Of a stretch of 34,482 nucleotides of DNA, positions 7,507-15,675 are shown one piece after another. Made by a program: the position numbers and the translations under genes. This DNA comes from DATBLE01 sp046732255 (GTDB taxonomy: Bacteria; Actinomycetota; Thermoleophilia; Gaiellales; Gaiellaceae). Below the pieces are notes generated by a model. The model worked only from the letters and a program-made list of their open reading frames with translations, had not been told where the DNA came from and searched no databases. The stretch lies in the NCBI GenBank assembly GCA_046732255.1, contig JBKPMR010000093.1:1-34482 (forward strand), in the 5' to 3' direction. How positions within the stretch are numbered: the first letter of the stretch is position 1; the number at the start of each line of letters is the position of its first letter.

Positions 7507-7866
7507 ATGGCCACCATCGTGCACTTCGAGCTCCCTTCGGCCGACACCGATCGGGCGAAGGCGTTCTGGAGCGGCGTGTTCGGCTGGAAATTCGGTGGGA
7601 TGACCGAGCCCTTCGTCTACCTGATGACCGAGGGCGAGGAGCCCGTCGGCGCGATCTTCCAGTCCGACGAGGTGGGCACCGGTCCGATCGTCTACATGGC
7701 GACCGACGACATCGACGCGACGATCGCCAAGGTCCGCGACGCCGGCGGCTCGGCCGACGAGAAGCAGGCGATCCCGCAGACTGGTTGGTTCGCCCGCTGC
7801 AAGGACACCGAGGGCAACGCCTTCTCGCTGTTCCAGAGTGACGAGTCGGTTCCCGGAAGCTTCTAG
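7507..7866 (+). CDS. VOC (glyoxalase/bleomycin-resistance fold) protein
   Basis: A 119-residue single-module vicinal oxygen chelate protein from ATG 7507. It begins ATIVHFELPSADTDRAKAFW and continues VFGWKF, with the second beta-alpha unit around GPIVYMATDDIDATIAKVRDAGG and the end FARCKDTEGNAFSLFQ, the usual position of the metal-ligand Glu or Gln region. The family includes glyoxalases, dioxygenases and antibiotic-binding proteins; members like this one in actinobacteria are mostly of unknown function. It converges on the FAD oxidoreductase gene and their stop codons overlap by 4 bp. Confidence 0.8.
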   Translation: MATIVHFELPSADTDRAKAFWSGVFGWKFGGMTEPFVYLMTEGEEPVGAIFQSDEVGTGPIVYMATDDIDATIAKVRDAGGSADEKQAIPQTGWFARCKDTEGNAFSLFQSDESVPGSF

Positions 7867-8978
7867 CCCAGGAGCCGGGCAGGATCGAACAGGGTGAGCT
7901 CGGGCGCCTCGCGCCCGAGCATCGCCTCCGCGACGAGCTCGCCGCAGAGCAGGCCGAGGACGTTGCCGTGCCCGGAGTAGCCACCCGCGACCCAGACGTT
8001 CTGCTCGCCGGGCAGGCGGCCAACGACCGGCAGGAAGTCCATGACCAGGCCGAACAGCCCCGCCCACCGGTAGTCGACGCGAAGGGGCCGGCCGACGAGA
8101 TCGGCGACGAACGACTCGAGCGCACCCTGGATCGCCGGCGTGATCGTCTCATCGGTCGTGAACTCCTCGTGGAGGGCCGAGTCGCGGAAGCCGCCGGCGA
8201 GGATCCGGCCGTCGGGCCGCTGCTGCCAGTAGTCGAATCCGTGGCGGCCGTAGTGCGGCAGGTCGAAGAGCTGCTCGGCGAGCGGCTCGGTCGCGAGCAT
8301 CTGGCCGCGGGTCGGGACGATCAATCCCTCGAGCTCACCGAGCAGGCCGCTCGGGTAGCCGTCCGTGGCGACGAGCACACGGCCTGCAGCGACGTCGGCG
8401 AGGGAGTCGACACGGCTGTGCTCGTGCATCTCGACGCCCGCCTCGGCGGCACGGACGGCCAGCCGCCGCACCCAGCGCGCCGGCTGGAGCGCGGCATCGG
8501 GCGGGTGGAGGATCGCCGCGCGGAAGCGACCGCCGAGCGGCTCCTCGATCCATTCGGCTTCGAATCCACCCGCGCGCAGCGCGTCGAGCTCGACGGCGAG
8601 CTCGTCGCGTTCCTCGTCGTCGGCGGCGAGCCGCAGGCTTCCCGTGCGGGCGAACGCATCGCCGGCGAGCTCCTCGAGCCGGTCCAGAGCCTCCTCGGTC
8701 CGGCGCCAGAGCCAGACCGCGTTCTCGAGGCCGATCGCCTCGACGGTGACGTCGAAGGGCGCGGCGCCCCCACGGAGGGCGAAGCCCCCGTTCCGCCCGC
8801 TTGCCCCGCCCGCGATCTCGCGTGCCTCGTGCAGCCGTACCTTCAGGCCGGCCTCGGCGAGCCGCAGTGCCGCCGCACAGCCGGTCACGCCGCCGCCGAC
8901 GACGACGACGTCCGGCGATCCGGCAAGCTGCCGCCTCGGGATCGCCGGCGCCGGCTCGTCCAGCCAGTACGAGGTCAG
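7863..8978 (-). CDS. FAD-dependent oxidoreductase (DAO family), probable CTG start
   Basis: About 371 residues. The Rossmann dinucleotide site is VVVVGGGVTGCAAALRLAEAG, then REIAGGASGRNGGFALRGG, typical of D-amino-acid/glycine/sarcosine oxidase-like flavoproteins. The C-terminal FAD contact is VWVAGGYSGHGNVLG. The first canonical start in frame, GTG 8888, would cut off the FAD-binding glycines. The frame upstream reads LTSYWLDEPAPA, and CTG 8978 sits where family members begin with MTSYW; it overlaps the TGA of the preceding gene as CTGA. The open frame upstream, back to a TAA near 9020, has no ATG, GTG or TTG. Likely an amine or amino-acid oxidase in the cytoplasm; substrate unknown. Confidence 0.83.
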   Translation of the reverse strand: MTSYWLDEPAPAIPRRQLAGSPDVVVVGGGVTGCAAALRLAEAGLKVRLHEAREIAGGASGRNGGFALRGGAAPFDVTVEAIGLENAVWLWRRTEEALDRLEELAGDAFARTGSLRLAADDEERDELAVELDALRAGGFEAEWIEEPLGGRFRAAILHPPDAALQPARWVRRLAVRAAEAGVEMHEHSRVDSLADVAAGRVLVATDGYPSGLLGELEGLIVPTRGQMLATEPLAEQLFDLPHYGRHGFDYWQQRPDGRILAGGFRDSALHEEFTTDETITPAIQGALESFVADLVGRPLRVDYRWAGLFGLVMDFLPVVGRLPGEQNVWVAGGYSGHGNVLGLLCGELVAEAMLGREAPELTLFDPARLLG

Positions 8979-10009
8979 CTGAGGAGGGAGGTCGCCTTGC
9001 TCATCGGAACGAAGGCGAGGTTACCGACGTCCTTGATCCCCTTGACGGTGTTGTAGGCGTAGACGACCCCGGGCGCCTCGAGCTCGAGACCCGCGATCGC
9101 CCGAGGGGCGGTGGCGACAATGCGATCCTTGCCGTCGGCGAGCCGCAGCACGTGGACGCTCCGGCCGACCGCGTAGGCGGCCACTCCACCGTGGACGTCG
9201 AGCCTCGACGCCCCGGCCGCGACCGGAAGCGTGCGTACGACCGCTCCGGTTCGGGCGTTGAAGATCTCGAGCGTCCTCGTCCGGGTGAGGACGACGAGGT
9301 AGTCCTTGCGGAGCGCCACTTCCTTCGCCGAGCTCGGCGATACGGTGAGGATGAGGCGGCTCGTCTCCGTGTCGAAGAGCGCGAGCTTCTGGTCCGGCCG
9401 CAGCACCGCGACCCGCCGTTGGTCGAGGGACGAGGCGTGGAGCGCCGTCGTCCCGGCCGCGATCGTGACCAGACGGCGTCCGTCAAGGCGCCGTAGAGCC
9501 CCGGTCGACACTGTCCCTGACGCGTCGGTCGTGAACTGGTTGAGCGCGATCCGATCGCCGCCGGCGACAAGCCCGCCGAGCCAGCGTCCGGTCAACGTTC
9601 CGTCGACGTCGCCGGTACGCAGCGCAGTCGCCACCCGTACCTCTTGCGGCGCGGGCAACGAGGCCGTGTAGAGCGTGTCGTCGCTCTCGGTGTTCCCGCC
9701 TTCGTTGACGAGCCAGGCCAGCCTCGTGTCCGCGACCGCGATCTCGGTCACGCCCCCGCCGGTGCTCGTGGAGTCGGCGCCGCACGTGCCGCGGCCGCTG
9801 ATGACCGCGCCCGCCCGGGTGCGAACGTTCCACACGAAGACCCGCGTACAGGTCGATCCGCCACGGACGGCATAGGCAACGCGTGCGCCGTCCATCGCGA
9901 GGGAGGAGATCCACCCGTTCGTATTCTTCACGTGTGCCGCCGGTCCGGGGGCGGCCGCGGCCGGGACGGCCAGTGCGAGCAGCAGGGAGGCGATCGCGAG
10001 GAAGCGCAC
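8975..10009 (-). CDS. Secreted propeller-like protein of unknown function
   Basis: Start is GTG 10009, giving 344 residues with a clear signal peptide: MRFLAIASLLLALAVPAAAAPGP, cleavage expected near the AAA-APG region. The rest is a string of beta repeats of the type RVAYAVRGG, RLAWLVNEGG, RVAVLRPDQKLALFD, YLVVLTRTRTLEIFN and VAAYAVGRSVHVLRL, as in WD40-, TolB- or YVTN-like propellers. Two cysteines near CTRVFVWN and GRGTCG may form a disulphide. I do not recognise a named family. It follows dprA with 4 bp between them and overlaps the FAD oxidoreductase start, so it is probably transcribed with them, though nothing links it to DNA uptake. Confidence 0.75.
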   Translation of the reverse strand: MRFLAIASLLLALAVPAAAAPGPAAHVKNTNGWISSLAMDGARVAYAVRGGSTCTRVFVWNVRTRAGAVISGRGTCGADSTSTGGGVTEIAVADTRLAWLVNEGGNTESDDTLYTASLPAPQEVRVATALRTGDVDGTLTGRWLGGLVAGGDRIALNQFTTDASGTVSTGALRRLDGRRLVTIAAGTTALHASSLDQRRVAVLRPDQKLALFDTETSRLILTVSPSSAKEVALRKDYLVVLTRTRTLEIFNARTGAVVRTLPVAAGASRLDVHGGVAAYAVGRSVHVLRLADGKDRIVATAPRAIAGLELEAPGVVYAYNTVKGIKDVGNLAFVPMSKATSLLS

Positions 10010-10013
10010 GAGC

Positions 10014-11018
10014 TCATGGTTGCGGCGCTCCCCGAAAGATCCCTGAAGTTTCCGTAAGGAGTTCGTGCAGCTCCAGCTCCGCCAACGCGGCCGCCACCGC
10101 GGCCGCGTCCATGCGGAGCGCCCTGACGAGCTCGTCGGCAGACGCCGGCCCGTCGCAGATGCGGACGAGCACCTGCTCGGCCGTGGGTGAGAGAGACGGC
10201 GTGGGCGGCGCAACCGGGGCGAGGCCGAACACCTCCAGCACGTCGAGCGCCGACGTTGCCGCCGTCGCCCCCTGACGGAGCAGCCCGTTCGATCCCGCCG
10301 AGACGGCCGACGTGATCTCGCCGGGCACCGTGAAGATCTCGCGTCCCTCCTCGAGCGCGAGATCGGCGGTGATCAGCGCGCCGCTCCGCTGACGTGCCTC
10401 GACGACCACGGTCGCCTGCGCGAGCCCGGCGATGATGCGGTTTCTCGCCGGGAACCGCCAGGGGGCCGGCTCCACGCCGGGTGCGTACTCGGAGACGACG
10501 AGGCCTTCGTCGCAGATCCGGCGTGCCAGCTCCCGATGCGAAGCCGGATAATCACGGTCGACGCCGCAGCCGAGCACGGCGACGGTGGCGCCGCCGGCGT
10601 CGAGCGCTCCGCGGTGGGCCTCCCCGTCCACGCCGCGGGCCATGCCGCTGACGACAACCAGCCCGGCCCCGGCCAGCTCCCGGCCGAACGTCCTGGCGAC
10701 GTGTGAGCCGTAGCCGGAGCACGCGCGCGCGCCGACAATCGCGACCGCTGGACGGTCGAGCAGCCCCAGCTCGCCGGCCCCGCGGAGGAACAGCCCCGGC
10801 GGCGGATCGAAGATCGACCGCAGCGCGGCCGGAAACCCGGGATCGGAGCGCGCCAACCAGCGGATCCCGGACTCCGCGAGGCGGTTGCGGAACGCCGCCT
10901 CGTCGAAGCGCTCGCGGAACCGCGCGTACCGCGCGTCCCGTGGCTCCGAAACGAAGTGCCCGCCCGTCTCGGCCGCGAACGCGGCCAGCGCGAGCGCCGT
11001 GTCTGCTCCGTCTCTCAT
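10014..11018 (-). CDS. dprA: DNA-processing protein DprA
   Basis: A 334-residue protein that loads RecA onto incoming single-stranded DNA during natural transformation. The Rossmann-like core shows VAIVGARACSGYG, VVSGMARGVDGEAHRGALDAGG, TVAVLGCGVDRDYP and the downstream PAPWRFPARNRIIAGL, all DprA hallmarks, followed by SGALITADLALEEGREIFTVPG. The C-terminal 80 residues form a winged-helix-like domain (SPTAEQVLVRICDGPASADELVRAL). The ATG overlaps the comM stop as ATGA, so the two are translationally coupled. Present with comM but without other competence genes in the window. Confidence 0.95.
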   Translation of the reverse strand: MRDGADTALALAAFAAETGGHFVSEPRDARYARFRERFDEAAFRNRLAESGIRWLARSDPGFPAALRSIFDPPPGLFLRGAGELGLLDRPAVAIVGARACSGYGSHVARTFGRELAGAGLVVVSGMARGVDGEAHRGALDAGGATVAVLGCGVDRDYPASHRELARRICDEGLVVSEYAPGVEPAPWRFPARNRIIAGLAQATVVVEARQRSGALITADLALEEGREIFTVPGEITSAVSAGSNGLLRQGATAATSALDVLEVFGLAPVAPPTPSLSPTAEQVLVRICDGPASADELVRALRMDAAAVAAALAELELHELLTETSGIFRGAPQP

Positions 11019-12478
11019 ACCGGGTCGAGCTCTCTCGGTGACCGGTAGGCGAGCGCCTCGGCGATGTGCTCGGGCTTGACGGTCTCGGAGCCGGCGAGCG
11101 CGGCAGCCGTCCGGGCGACCCGCGCTACTCGGGCCCGGCCTCGACCCGAGAGCGGCAGGCGTTCGACCGCGCGATCGAGCAGCTCGTCGGCTTCCGGTGT
11201 TCGGCGCGGCGTGTGGACGGCGAGCAGCTCCCGGCCGGCCTCGACCCGCTCTGAAACCGCCGCCGTCGGTTCGGAGGGGCCGGCAGCGAGCTCGTCCGCC
11301 CGCGGGCGCGGGACGGTGACGACGAGGTCGAACCGATCCAGCAGCGCCCGCGAGAGCTTGTCCCGGAAGGACGCGAGCCGCTGCGGCGAGCAGGAGCACT
11401 CCGCGCCCGGGTCGCCGCGCGCGCCGCAGGGGCACAGGTTCATGGTCGCGACCAGTTGGAACCGGGCCGGGTAGACCGCCCTCCCCTCTGCGCGCGACAC
11501 GCTGACGACGCCGTCCTCGAGCGGCTGCCGCAGGGCTTCGAGCGCGGGGCGGATGAACTCCGGTAGCTCGTCGAGGAGCAGGACGCCGCGGTGCGCGAGG
11601 CTGACCTCGCCGGGACGCGCGGTGCGTCCGCCGCCGACGATCGCCGCCATCGACGCACTGTGGTGAGGCGCCCGGAAGGGCGGATCGCGGACGAGCGGTC
11701 GGTCGGGCGCCAGCAGGCCTGCCACGGAATGGATCCGGGTCACCTCCAGCGCCTCGTCCGGGCCGAGCGGGGGCAGGAGCCCCGGCAAGCGGCGGGCGAG
11801 CATCGTCTTGCCGGTCCCGGGCGGCCCCGCGAGCAGCAGGTTGTGTCCGCCGGAGGCGGCGAGCTCGAGGGCGCGGCGGGCGCGCTCCTGCCCTCGCACG
11901 TCCGCCAGGTCCGGGTGGGCGGCAGCCGTCGTGTCGCCGTTCTCGCCCGGCTCGTAGGGCTCCGGGTCCGCTTCGCCGCGCAGGTAGGCGGCCGCCTCGG
12001 CGAGATGGCGAAGCGGCACGGGCTCGATTCCGGCCAAGGCCGCCTCGGGCGTCGACTCCGCGGCGCAGAGCAACAGGTCGAGGCCCGCCCGTCGAGCCCC
12101 CTCGGCGGCAGCGAGGGCGCCGCCGACTGGCCGAACGCGACCGTCGAGGGCGAGCTCGCCGAAGGCAGCGTGCGCGCCGAGGCGTTCGGTCGGCACCTGA
12201 TGGGACGCGGCGAGCACGGCGAGCGCGATCGGGAGATCGAACCCGGAGCCCTCCTTCTTGAGCCCGGCCGGGGCGAGGTTCACGGTGATGTGGCGCGAGG
12301 GCCAGAAGAGCTCGGCGGACGCGATCGCGCTCCGGACGCGATGCTTCGCCTCCTGGCACGCGCGGTCGGCGAGCCCGACGATCGTGAACGCGGGGTTGCC
12401 GAGCTCGACGTGCGCCTCGACCTCGACCCGGCGAGCGTCGAGCCCGACGAGGGCGTGGGTGAGTATCCGTGCGAGCAC
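11015..12478 (-). CDS. comM: ComM-like AAA+ helicase (Mg-chelatase fold)
   Basis: From GTG 12478, 487 residues, starting LARILTHALVGLDARRVEVE as the family does. The N-terminal part is the ChlI-type S5-like domain (LKKEGSGFDLPIALAVLA). The AAA+ core has Walker A GPPGTGKT (218-225), HHSASMAAIVGGG, the Walker B LLLDELPEF, and a Cys-rich motif MNLCPCGARGD. ComM is a hexameric helicase that promotes branch migration during natural transformation. There is no good Shine-Dalgarno sequence at 12478. In many genomes yraN-comM-dprA are adjacent; here yraN is separated from comM by three genes. Confidence 0.93.
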   Translation of the reverse strand: MLARILTHALVGLDARRVEVEAHVELGNPAFTIVGLADRACQEAKHRVRSAIASAELFWPSRHITVNLAPAGLKKEGSGFDLPIALAVLAASHQVPTERLGAHAAFGELALDGRVRPVGGALAAAEGARRAGLDLLLCAAESTPEAALAGIEPVPLRHLAEAAAYLRGEADPEPYEPGENGDTTAAAHPDLADVRGQERARRALELAASGGHNLLLAGPPGTGKTMLARRLPGLLPPLGPDEALEVTRIHSVAGLLAPDRPLVRDPPFRAPHHSASMAAIVGGGRTARPGEVSLAHRGVLLLDELPEFIRPALEALRQPLEDGVVSVSRAEGRAVYPARFQLVATMNLCPCGARGDPGAECSCSPQRLASFRDKLSRALLDRFDLVVTVPRPRADELAAGPSEPTAAVSERVEAGRELLAVHTPRRTPEADELLDRAVERLPLSGRGRARVARVARTAAALAGSETVKPEHIAEALAYRSPRELDPV

Positions 12479-12507
12479 CCACGCAGAGAAGCAGGCGAGG
12501 TGTGACG

Positions 12508-13632
12508 CTAGACGCGCGCGATCAAGACGTCTTCGAAAAACTCGCCGGCTCGTCTGCCGGTCCGCCGGTTCACGTGGCGCCGGAGGCGCCTTTCGAGCTG
12601 CAGACCGGAACGCTCGAGGATCTCCGGGTAGAGATCGCGACGGTCGTTGACCACGATCGCGATGGGCGCTCCGGGTCGGAGCGCTTCCCGAACGTTGATG
12701 AGGACGTCGACGATCCCGTCCTGGTACGCGGCGAGAGCCCGTCTGCTCGTTCCGGCGGCGGCTGCCCCGACTTCGAGCTCGCGGCAATCGTCGAGGCCGA
12801 GCAGCTCGTAGGCGTAGCGATGCTGCTCGTGGTAGTCGATCAGGCCCGGATACGGCGGCGACGTGATGACCGCCTCATATGGGCCGTCGAGGCCAAGCTC
12901 GCGGCCGTCGCCGTGGATCACGTCGGCCTCGACGCCCCGTTCGCACACACGTGCGAATGCCTTGATGCGCGCGAGTGTGTCGAGCGCGTAACGGCGAATG
13001 AAGTGCTCCGCGCGATCGACCGGACGGCACTCGCGTTTGTGCTTGTGGCACCAATAGGGCTCTGTCTGCGGCGCCTTCGGGAAGTCGAGATCGAAGTGTG
13101 CGGTCAACCGCGCCGAGCGCGCAGCCCGCGCCAGGACGACACGAAGAACGTCAGCATGTGCATAGTCCGTGACGATCGAGCGGAAAGCGAGGAGCTCGCG
13201 GGCGGCTTGCGGAGCGAACCAGCGGCTGACGTAACCGCGTCCAAGGGACAGTCCCTGCAACGAACCGTCCACAGCTCGGAACCGTCCGAGCGCGTCGCGG
13301 ATCTCGTGCTCGAGGACGAACTCGTTGTACCGCGCCGTCTTGACCCGCATCAGCAGGCAGTTGAAAGCGGCAACGTCGATTCCGGTCGCGCGGTGCCCGC
13401 TCTCGAGCGCCTGGACGAGCGTCGTCCCTGAGCCGGCGAACGGGTCGAGGACACGTCCGCCGGCCGGCACGTACCGCGCCAGCAGCGTCTCGACGAGCTG
13501 CGGGATGAACTTGCCTAGGTACGGGTGGAGCCGGTGGACGTGCTTCGTCCGCTCGCGTTCCGGCAGGTCACGCTCGGACCACGAGAGCTCGAGGTCGATG
13601 TCGGCGTAGAGAGCCTCTTGCGTCCGCGCCAC
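12508..13632 (-). CDS. Orphan N4/N6 DNA methyltransferase
   Basis: A 374-residue protein from GTG 13632. The SAM-binding motif DPFAGSGTT is at 63-71, preceded by HRLHPYLGKFIP, and the catalytic motif TSPPYPG is at 257-263. This order (motif I before IV) is the reverse of the common beta-class enzymes. Between them lies a possible zinc-binding WCHKHKREC (194-202). The chemistry is methylation of an exocyclic amino group (N4-cytosine or N6-adenine); the recognition sequence cannot be read from sequence. No restriction endonuclease or specificity subunit is adjacent, so it behaves as a solitary methylase. It sits between comM and htpX on the same strand, suggesting a stable chromosomal gene rather than a mobile one. 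Confidence 0.85.
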   Translation of the reverse strand: MARTQEALYADIDLELSWSERDLPERERTKHVHRLHPYLGKFIPQLVETLLARYVPAGGRVLDPFAGSGTTLVQALESGHRATGIDVAAFNCLLMRVKTARYNEFVLEHEIRDALGRFRAVDGSLQGLSLGRGYVSRWFAPQAARELLAFRSIVTDYAHADVLRVVLARAARSARLTAHFDLDFPKAPQTEPYWCHKHKRECRPVDRAEHFIRRYALDTLARIKAFARVCERGVEADVIHGDGRELGLDGPYEAVITSPPYPGLIDYHEQHRYAYELLGLDDCRELEVGAAAAGTSRRALAAYQDGIVDVLINVREALRPGAPIAIVVNDRRDLYPEILERSGLQLERRLRRHVNRRTGRRAGEFFEDVLIARV

Positions 13633-13671
13633 CGAAGCGAAGTTCGGCGGCGCGGACGCGGGTCCTACACG

Positions 13672-14541
13672 CTAGGCAAGACCTCTGTTGCGGTCGTACT
13701 CGCGCAGCCGGGCGATCCGCTCTTCGAGCGGCGGGTGCGTCGAGAAGAGCGCCGTCATGCCCGCTCCGCTGAACGGGTTGACGATGTAGAGCGCTTCGGT
13801 CGCCGGGTTGACCTGCATCGGCATCGCCTGGCGGCCGCGCTCGAGGTTCTCGAGCGCCTGCGCGAGCGGCTCGCCGGTTCCGAGCATCCGAGCGGCGGTT
13901 GCGTCCGCAAGGTACTCGCGCTGTCGCGAGACGGCGAGCTGGAGCAGCGAGGCGGCGATCGGGGCGACGATGATCAGGAGCAGCGACCCGATCGCGCCGA
14001 GCGGGTTGTCGTCGTCGTCGCCGAAGATCCCCATGAAGAAGAAGATGTTCCCGATCGCCGAGATCGCGCCCGCGATCATCGCCGCGATCGACGACACCAG
14101 GATGTCGCGGTTCTTCACGTGTGCGAACTCGTGGGCGAGCACGCCCTTGACCTGGTCCCGGGGCATGTACTGGAGCAGCCCCTGTGTCACTGCGACGGCG
14201 GCATGTTCGGGGTTTCGCCCGGTTGCGAACGCGTTCGGCTGGTCCGACGGGATCAGGTAGACGCGCGGCTTGGGCACGTCGTAGAGCTGCGCGAGCTCGG
14301 TGACGAGTCCGTGGAGCTCCGGCGCCTCGGCTTCGGACACCTCCTGCGCACGGGCGGCGCGGATCGCGAACTTGTCCGACCAGAAGTACGCGGCCAGGTT
14401 CATGAACACGGAGAAGAGGACGAAGAACCACAGAGCGGCTCCCCCGATCGCCCAACCGACGCCGATGAACAGCGCGGTCAGGCCGGCAAGGAGGAGCCAC
14501 GTACGGGCCTTGGTGTTGAAGCTTGCTTGATTGAGGTTCAC
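13672..14541 (-). CDS. htpX: HtpX membrane zinc metalloprotease
   Basis: Start GTG 14541 with AGGAG four bases upstream; 289 residues. Two N-terminal membrane helices (about 13-52), then the M48 catalytic motif HEFAH (137-141), two further membrane helices (about 147-200), and SRQREYLADA (around 207-216), which supplies the third zinc ligand Glu. HtpX degrades damaged membrane proteins together with FtsH and is usually stress-induced. The final THPPLEERIARL is typical. A 40-nt hairpin lies immediately upstream and reaches the Shine-Dalgarno sequence, so translation may be structure-controlled. Confidence 0.95.
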   Translation of the reverse strand: MNLNQASFNTKARTWLLLAGLTALFIGVGWAIGGAALWFFVLFSVFMNLAAYFWSDKFAIRAARAQEVSEAEAPELHGLVTELAQLYDVPKPRVYLIPSDQPNAFATGRNPEHAAVAVTQGLLQYMPRDQVKGVLAHEFAHVKNRDILVSSIAAMIAGAISAIGNIFFFMGIFGDDDDNPLGAIGSLLLIIVAPIAASLLQLAVSRQREYLADATAARMLGTGEPLAQALENLERGRQAMPMQVNPATEALYIVNPFSGAGMTALFSTHPPLEERIARLREYDRNRGLA

Positions 14542-14545
14542 GGCA

Positions 14546-14585
14546 CTCCTTTCGGCTGACTCAAAGTCGATCTGTCAGCCGAAGG
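14546..14585 (-). promoter_or_regulatory. Hairpin overlapping the htpX Shine-Dalgarno sequence
   Basis: On the minus strand, CCTTCGGCTGAC (14585-14574), a 13-nt loop, then GTCAGCCGAAAGG (14560-14548): ten perfect base pairs plus a bulged A and two more GC pairs that use the GG of the AGGAG ribosome site (14550-14546). The structure could hide the site at low temperature, or the perfect 10-bp palindrome could be a repressor operator. Confidence 0.55.
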
Positions 14586-14688
14586 TTTCTCCCGCCTGGC
14601 GCCTGCCACGGCCGGCGTGCCCGGGCCTCCTGAGAGACCGTTCTGACGAGCAACACCCGTTCGGGGATAGTGCCCCTCGGCAAGACGC

Positions 14689-14694
14689 ATTGTA
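14689..14694 (-). promoter_or_regulatory. Possible -10 element for htpX
   Basis: TACAAT on the minus strand, about 148 bp upstream of the htpX start; no convincing -35 is seen. The 100 bp between it and the SD hairpin hold a small GGGG...CCCC stem (14663-14676) and no recognisable riboswitch or gene. Confidence 0.2.
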
Positions 14695-14726
14695 GCGACA
14701 AGGCCGGTATGCAGCCTGAAGGCTCG

Positions 14727-15272
14727 CTAAGAGCCGTCGAGGATCGCAATGCGCAGCGCTGCACCGCCGCCCTCCGGATCCTCGACGACGGACTCCGGCC
14801 CGACCCCGAGCGGCTCCGCGGGTTGCCCGCGCCGGCCGGACCCGTACGAACAGACGATCAGCCGACGGGCCCAGCCCCGCAACCGCGCGACAAACTCGTC
14901 GCGCTTGCCGTCCGGCGCGTAGACAAGCTCGGTACGGACGAACTCAAAGCGGTACGGCGGCTCCCACTCGAGGGCGTCTCCGACGAAGAACCGCCCGTGC
15001 GGAAGCCGCATTCGGGCGAGCTCGATCAGGCGGGCAGAGAAGTCGAGCCCGCAGGGGTCGATTGGATGGGGCGACCAGCGAAGGAGACACTCGAGCAGGT
15101 AGCCGTTGGCGCAGCCGACGTCGAGGAAACTACCCGGAGCGTCGATTGCGTCGGCAATCGGCCGACGAAGCGCCTGCCAGCGCCTCTCGTCCCCACCGAA
15201 GCCGGACTGGGCGCGTGGGTTCGCGCCCCCCAGGTAGTGCTGCTCGTAGACCTCAACCGGGTACCAGGGCAA
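14727..15272 (-). CDS. Class I SAM-dependent methyltransferase
   Basis: TTG 15272 is the only reasonable start and gives 181 residues beginning MPWYPVEVYEQHYLGGANP. Motif I is FLDVGCANGYLLECL (about 54-68), followed by PCGLDFSARLIELAR with the acidic residue after beta 2, then GDALEWEPP and FVRTELVYAP. The methyl acceptor is unknown; similar small enzymes in actinobacteria are generic methyltransferase-11/25-like proteins. It overlaps the 3' end of yraN by 20 bp, so it is co-transcribed with the rplS-rnhB-yraN group. Confidence 0.8.
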   Translation of the reverse strand: MPWYPVEVYEQHYLGGANPRAQSGFGGDERRWQALRRPIADAIDAPGSFLDVGCANGYLLECLLRWSPHPIDPCGLDFSARLIELARMRLPHGRFFVGDALEWEPPYRFEFVRTELVYAPDGKRDEFVARLRGWARRLIVCSYGSGRRGQPAEPLGVGPESVVEDPEGGGAALRIAILDGS

Positions 15273-15675
15273 CCCGGGAGAGCCTACCCTCGCGAATCGC
15301 GATCGCCTCGTATACGACCTCGAGCCCGGCGGCGTCGGGATGCGACGCCAGCCACGCTTCACCCGCCTGCCACAGCCGGCGGAGCTTCTCCCTGGTGATC
15401 ATCTCGAGCGGATCGCCGAAGCCCGGTCCGTGCTTGGCCTTCACCTCGCAGAAGACGAGCCGGCCGCCGCGACGCAGCACCAGATCCAGCTCATAGCCGC
15501 CCGCCCAGACGTTGGCGCCGAGAACGCGGTAGCCGCGCAGCCGGTAGTGGAGCCGTGCGCGCCGCTCGGCCCGGCGGCCCTTACTCCGGGTCGACGGCCG
15601 CGAGGGCGTCTTCTTCGGGCAGGTAGCAGAGGGCCTGGAACGAACGGCGGTGGATCTCGCATGGTCCGCGCTCAC
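15253..15675 (-). CDS. yraN: YraN/UPF0102 family nuclease-like protein
   Basis: The conserved core is KGRRAERRARLHYRLRGYRV, then ELDLVLRRGGRLVFCEVKAK, the E-x(n)-D-x(n)-EVK pattern of the restriction-endonuclease-like fold, followed by MITREKLRRLWQAGEAWLA. The family is UPF0102, with a suspected but unproven nuclease role. Family members begin only a few residues before KGRR, but no ATG, GTG or TTG is in frame there; the nearest is GTG 15675, giving 140 residues with a 95-bp overlap into rnhB. The true start may be nearer 15600 with an unusual codon. Confidence 0.85.
   Translation of the reverse strand: MSADHARSTAVRSRPSATCPKKTPSRPSTRSKGRRAERRARLHYRLRGYRVLGANVWAGGYELDLVLRRGGRLVFCEVKAKHGPGFGDPLEMITREKLRRLWQAGEAWLASHPDAAGLEVVYEAIAIREGRLSRVALVPG

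Noticed and set aside
7968..9056. Plus-strand open frame of 362 codons
   Set aside because: Antisense to the FAD oxidoreductase, with no recognisable domain and many Arg/Pro residues.
11376..11460. Separate zinc-finger protein suggested by a Cys cluster
   Set aside because: The cysteines are part of the conserved CPCG region of ComM.
10014..12482. A single 822-codon frame containing DprA
   Set aside because: The N-terminal part is an out-of-frame reading of comM; ATG 11018 overlapping the comM stop is the proper dprA start.
12469..13431. Long plus-strand open frame of 320 codons
   Set aside because: It lies antisense to the DNA methyltransferase, whose motifs are unmistakable; long antisense frames are common at this GC content.
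14586..14726. Riboswitch or structured RNA upstream of htpX
   Set aside because: Some GC stems are present but no known riboswitch core could be matched; only the hairpin at the ribosome site is kept.
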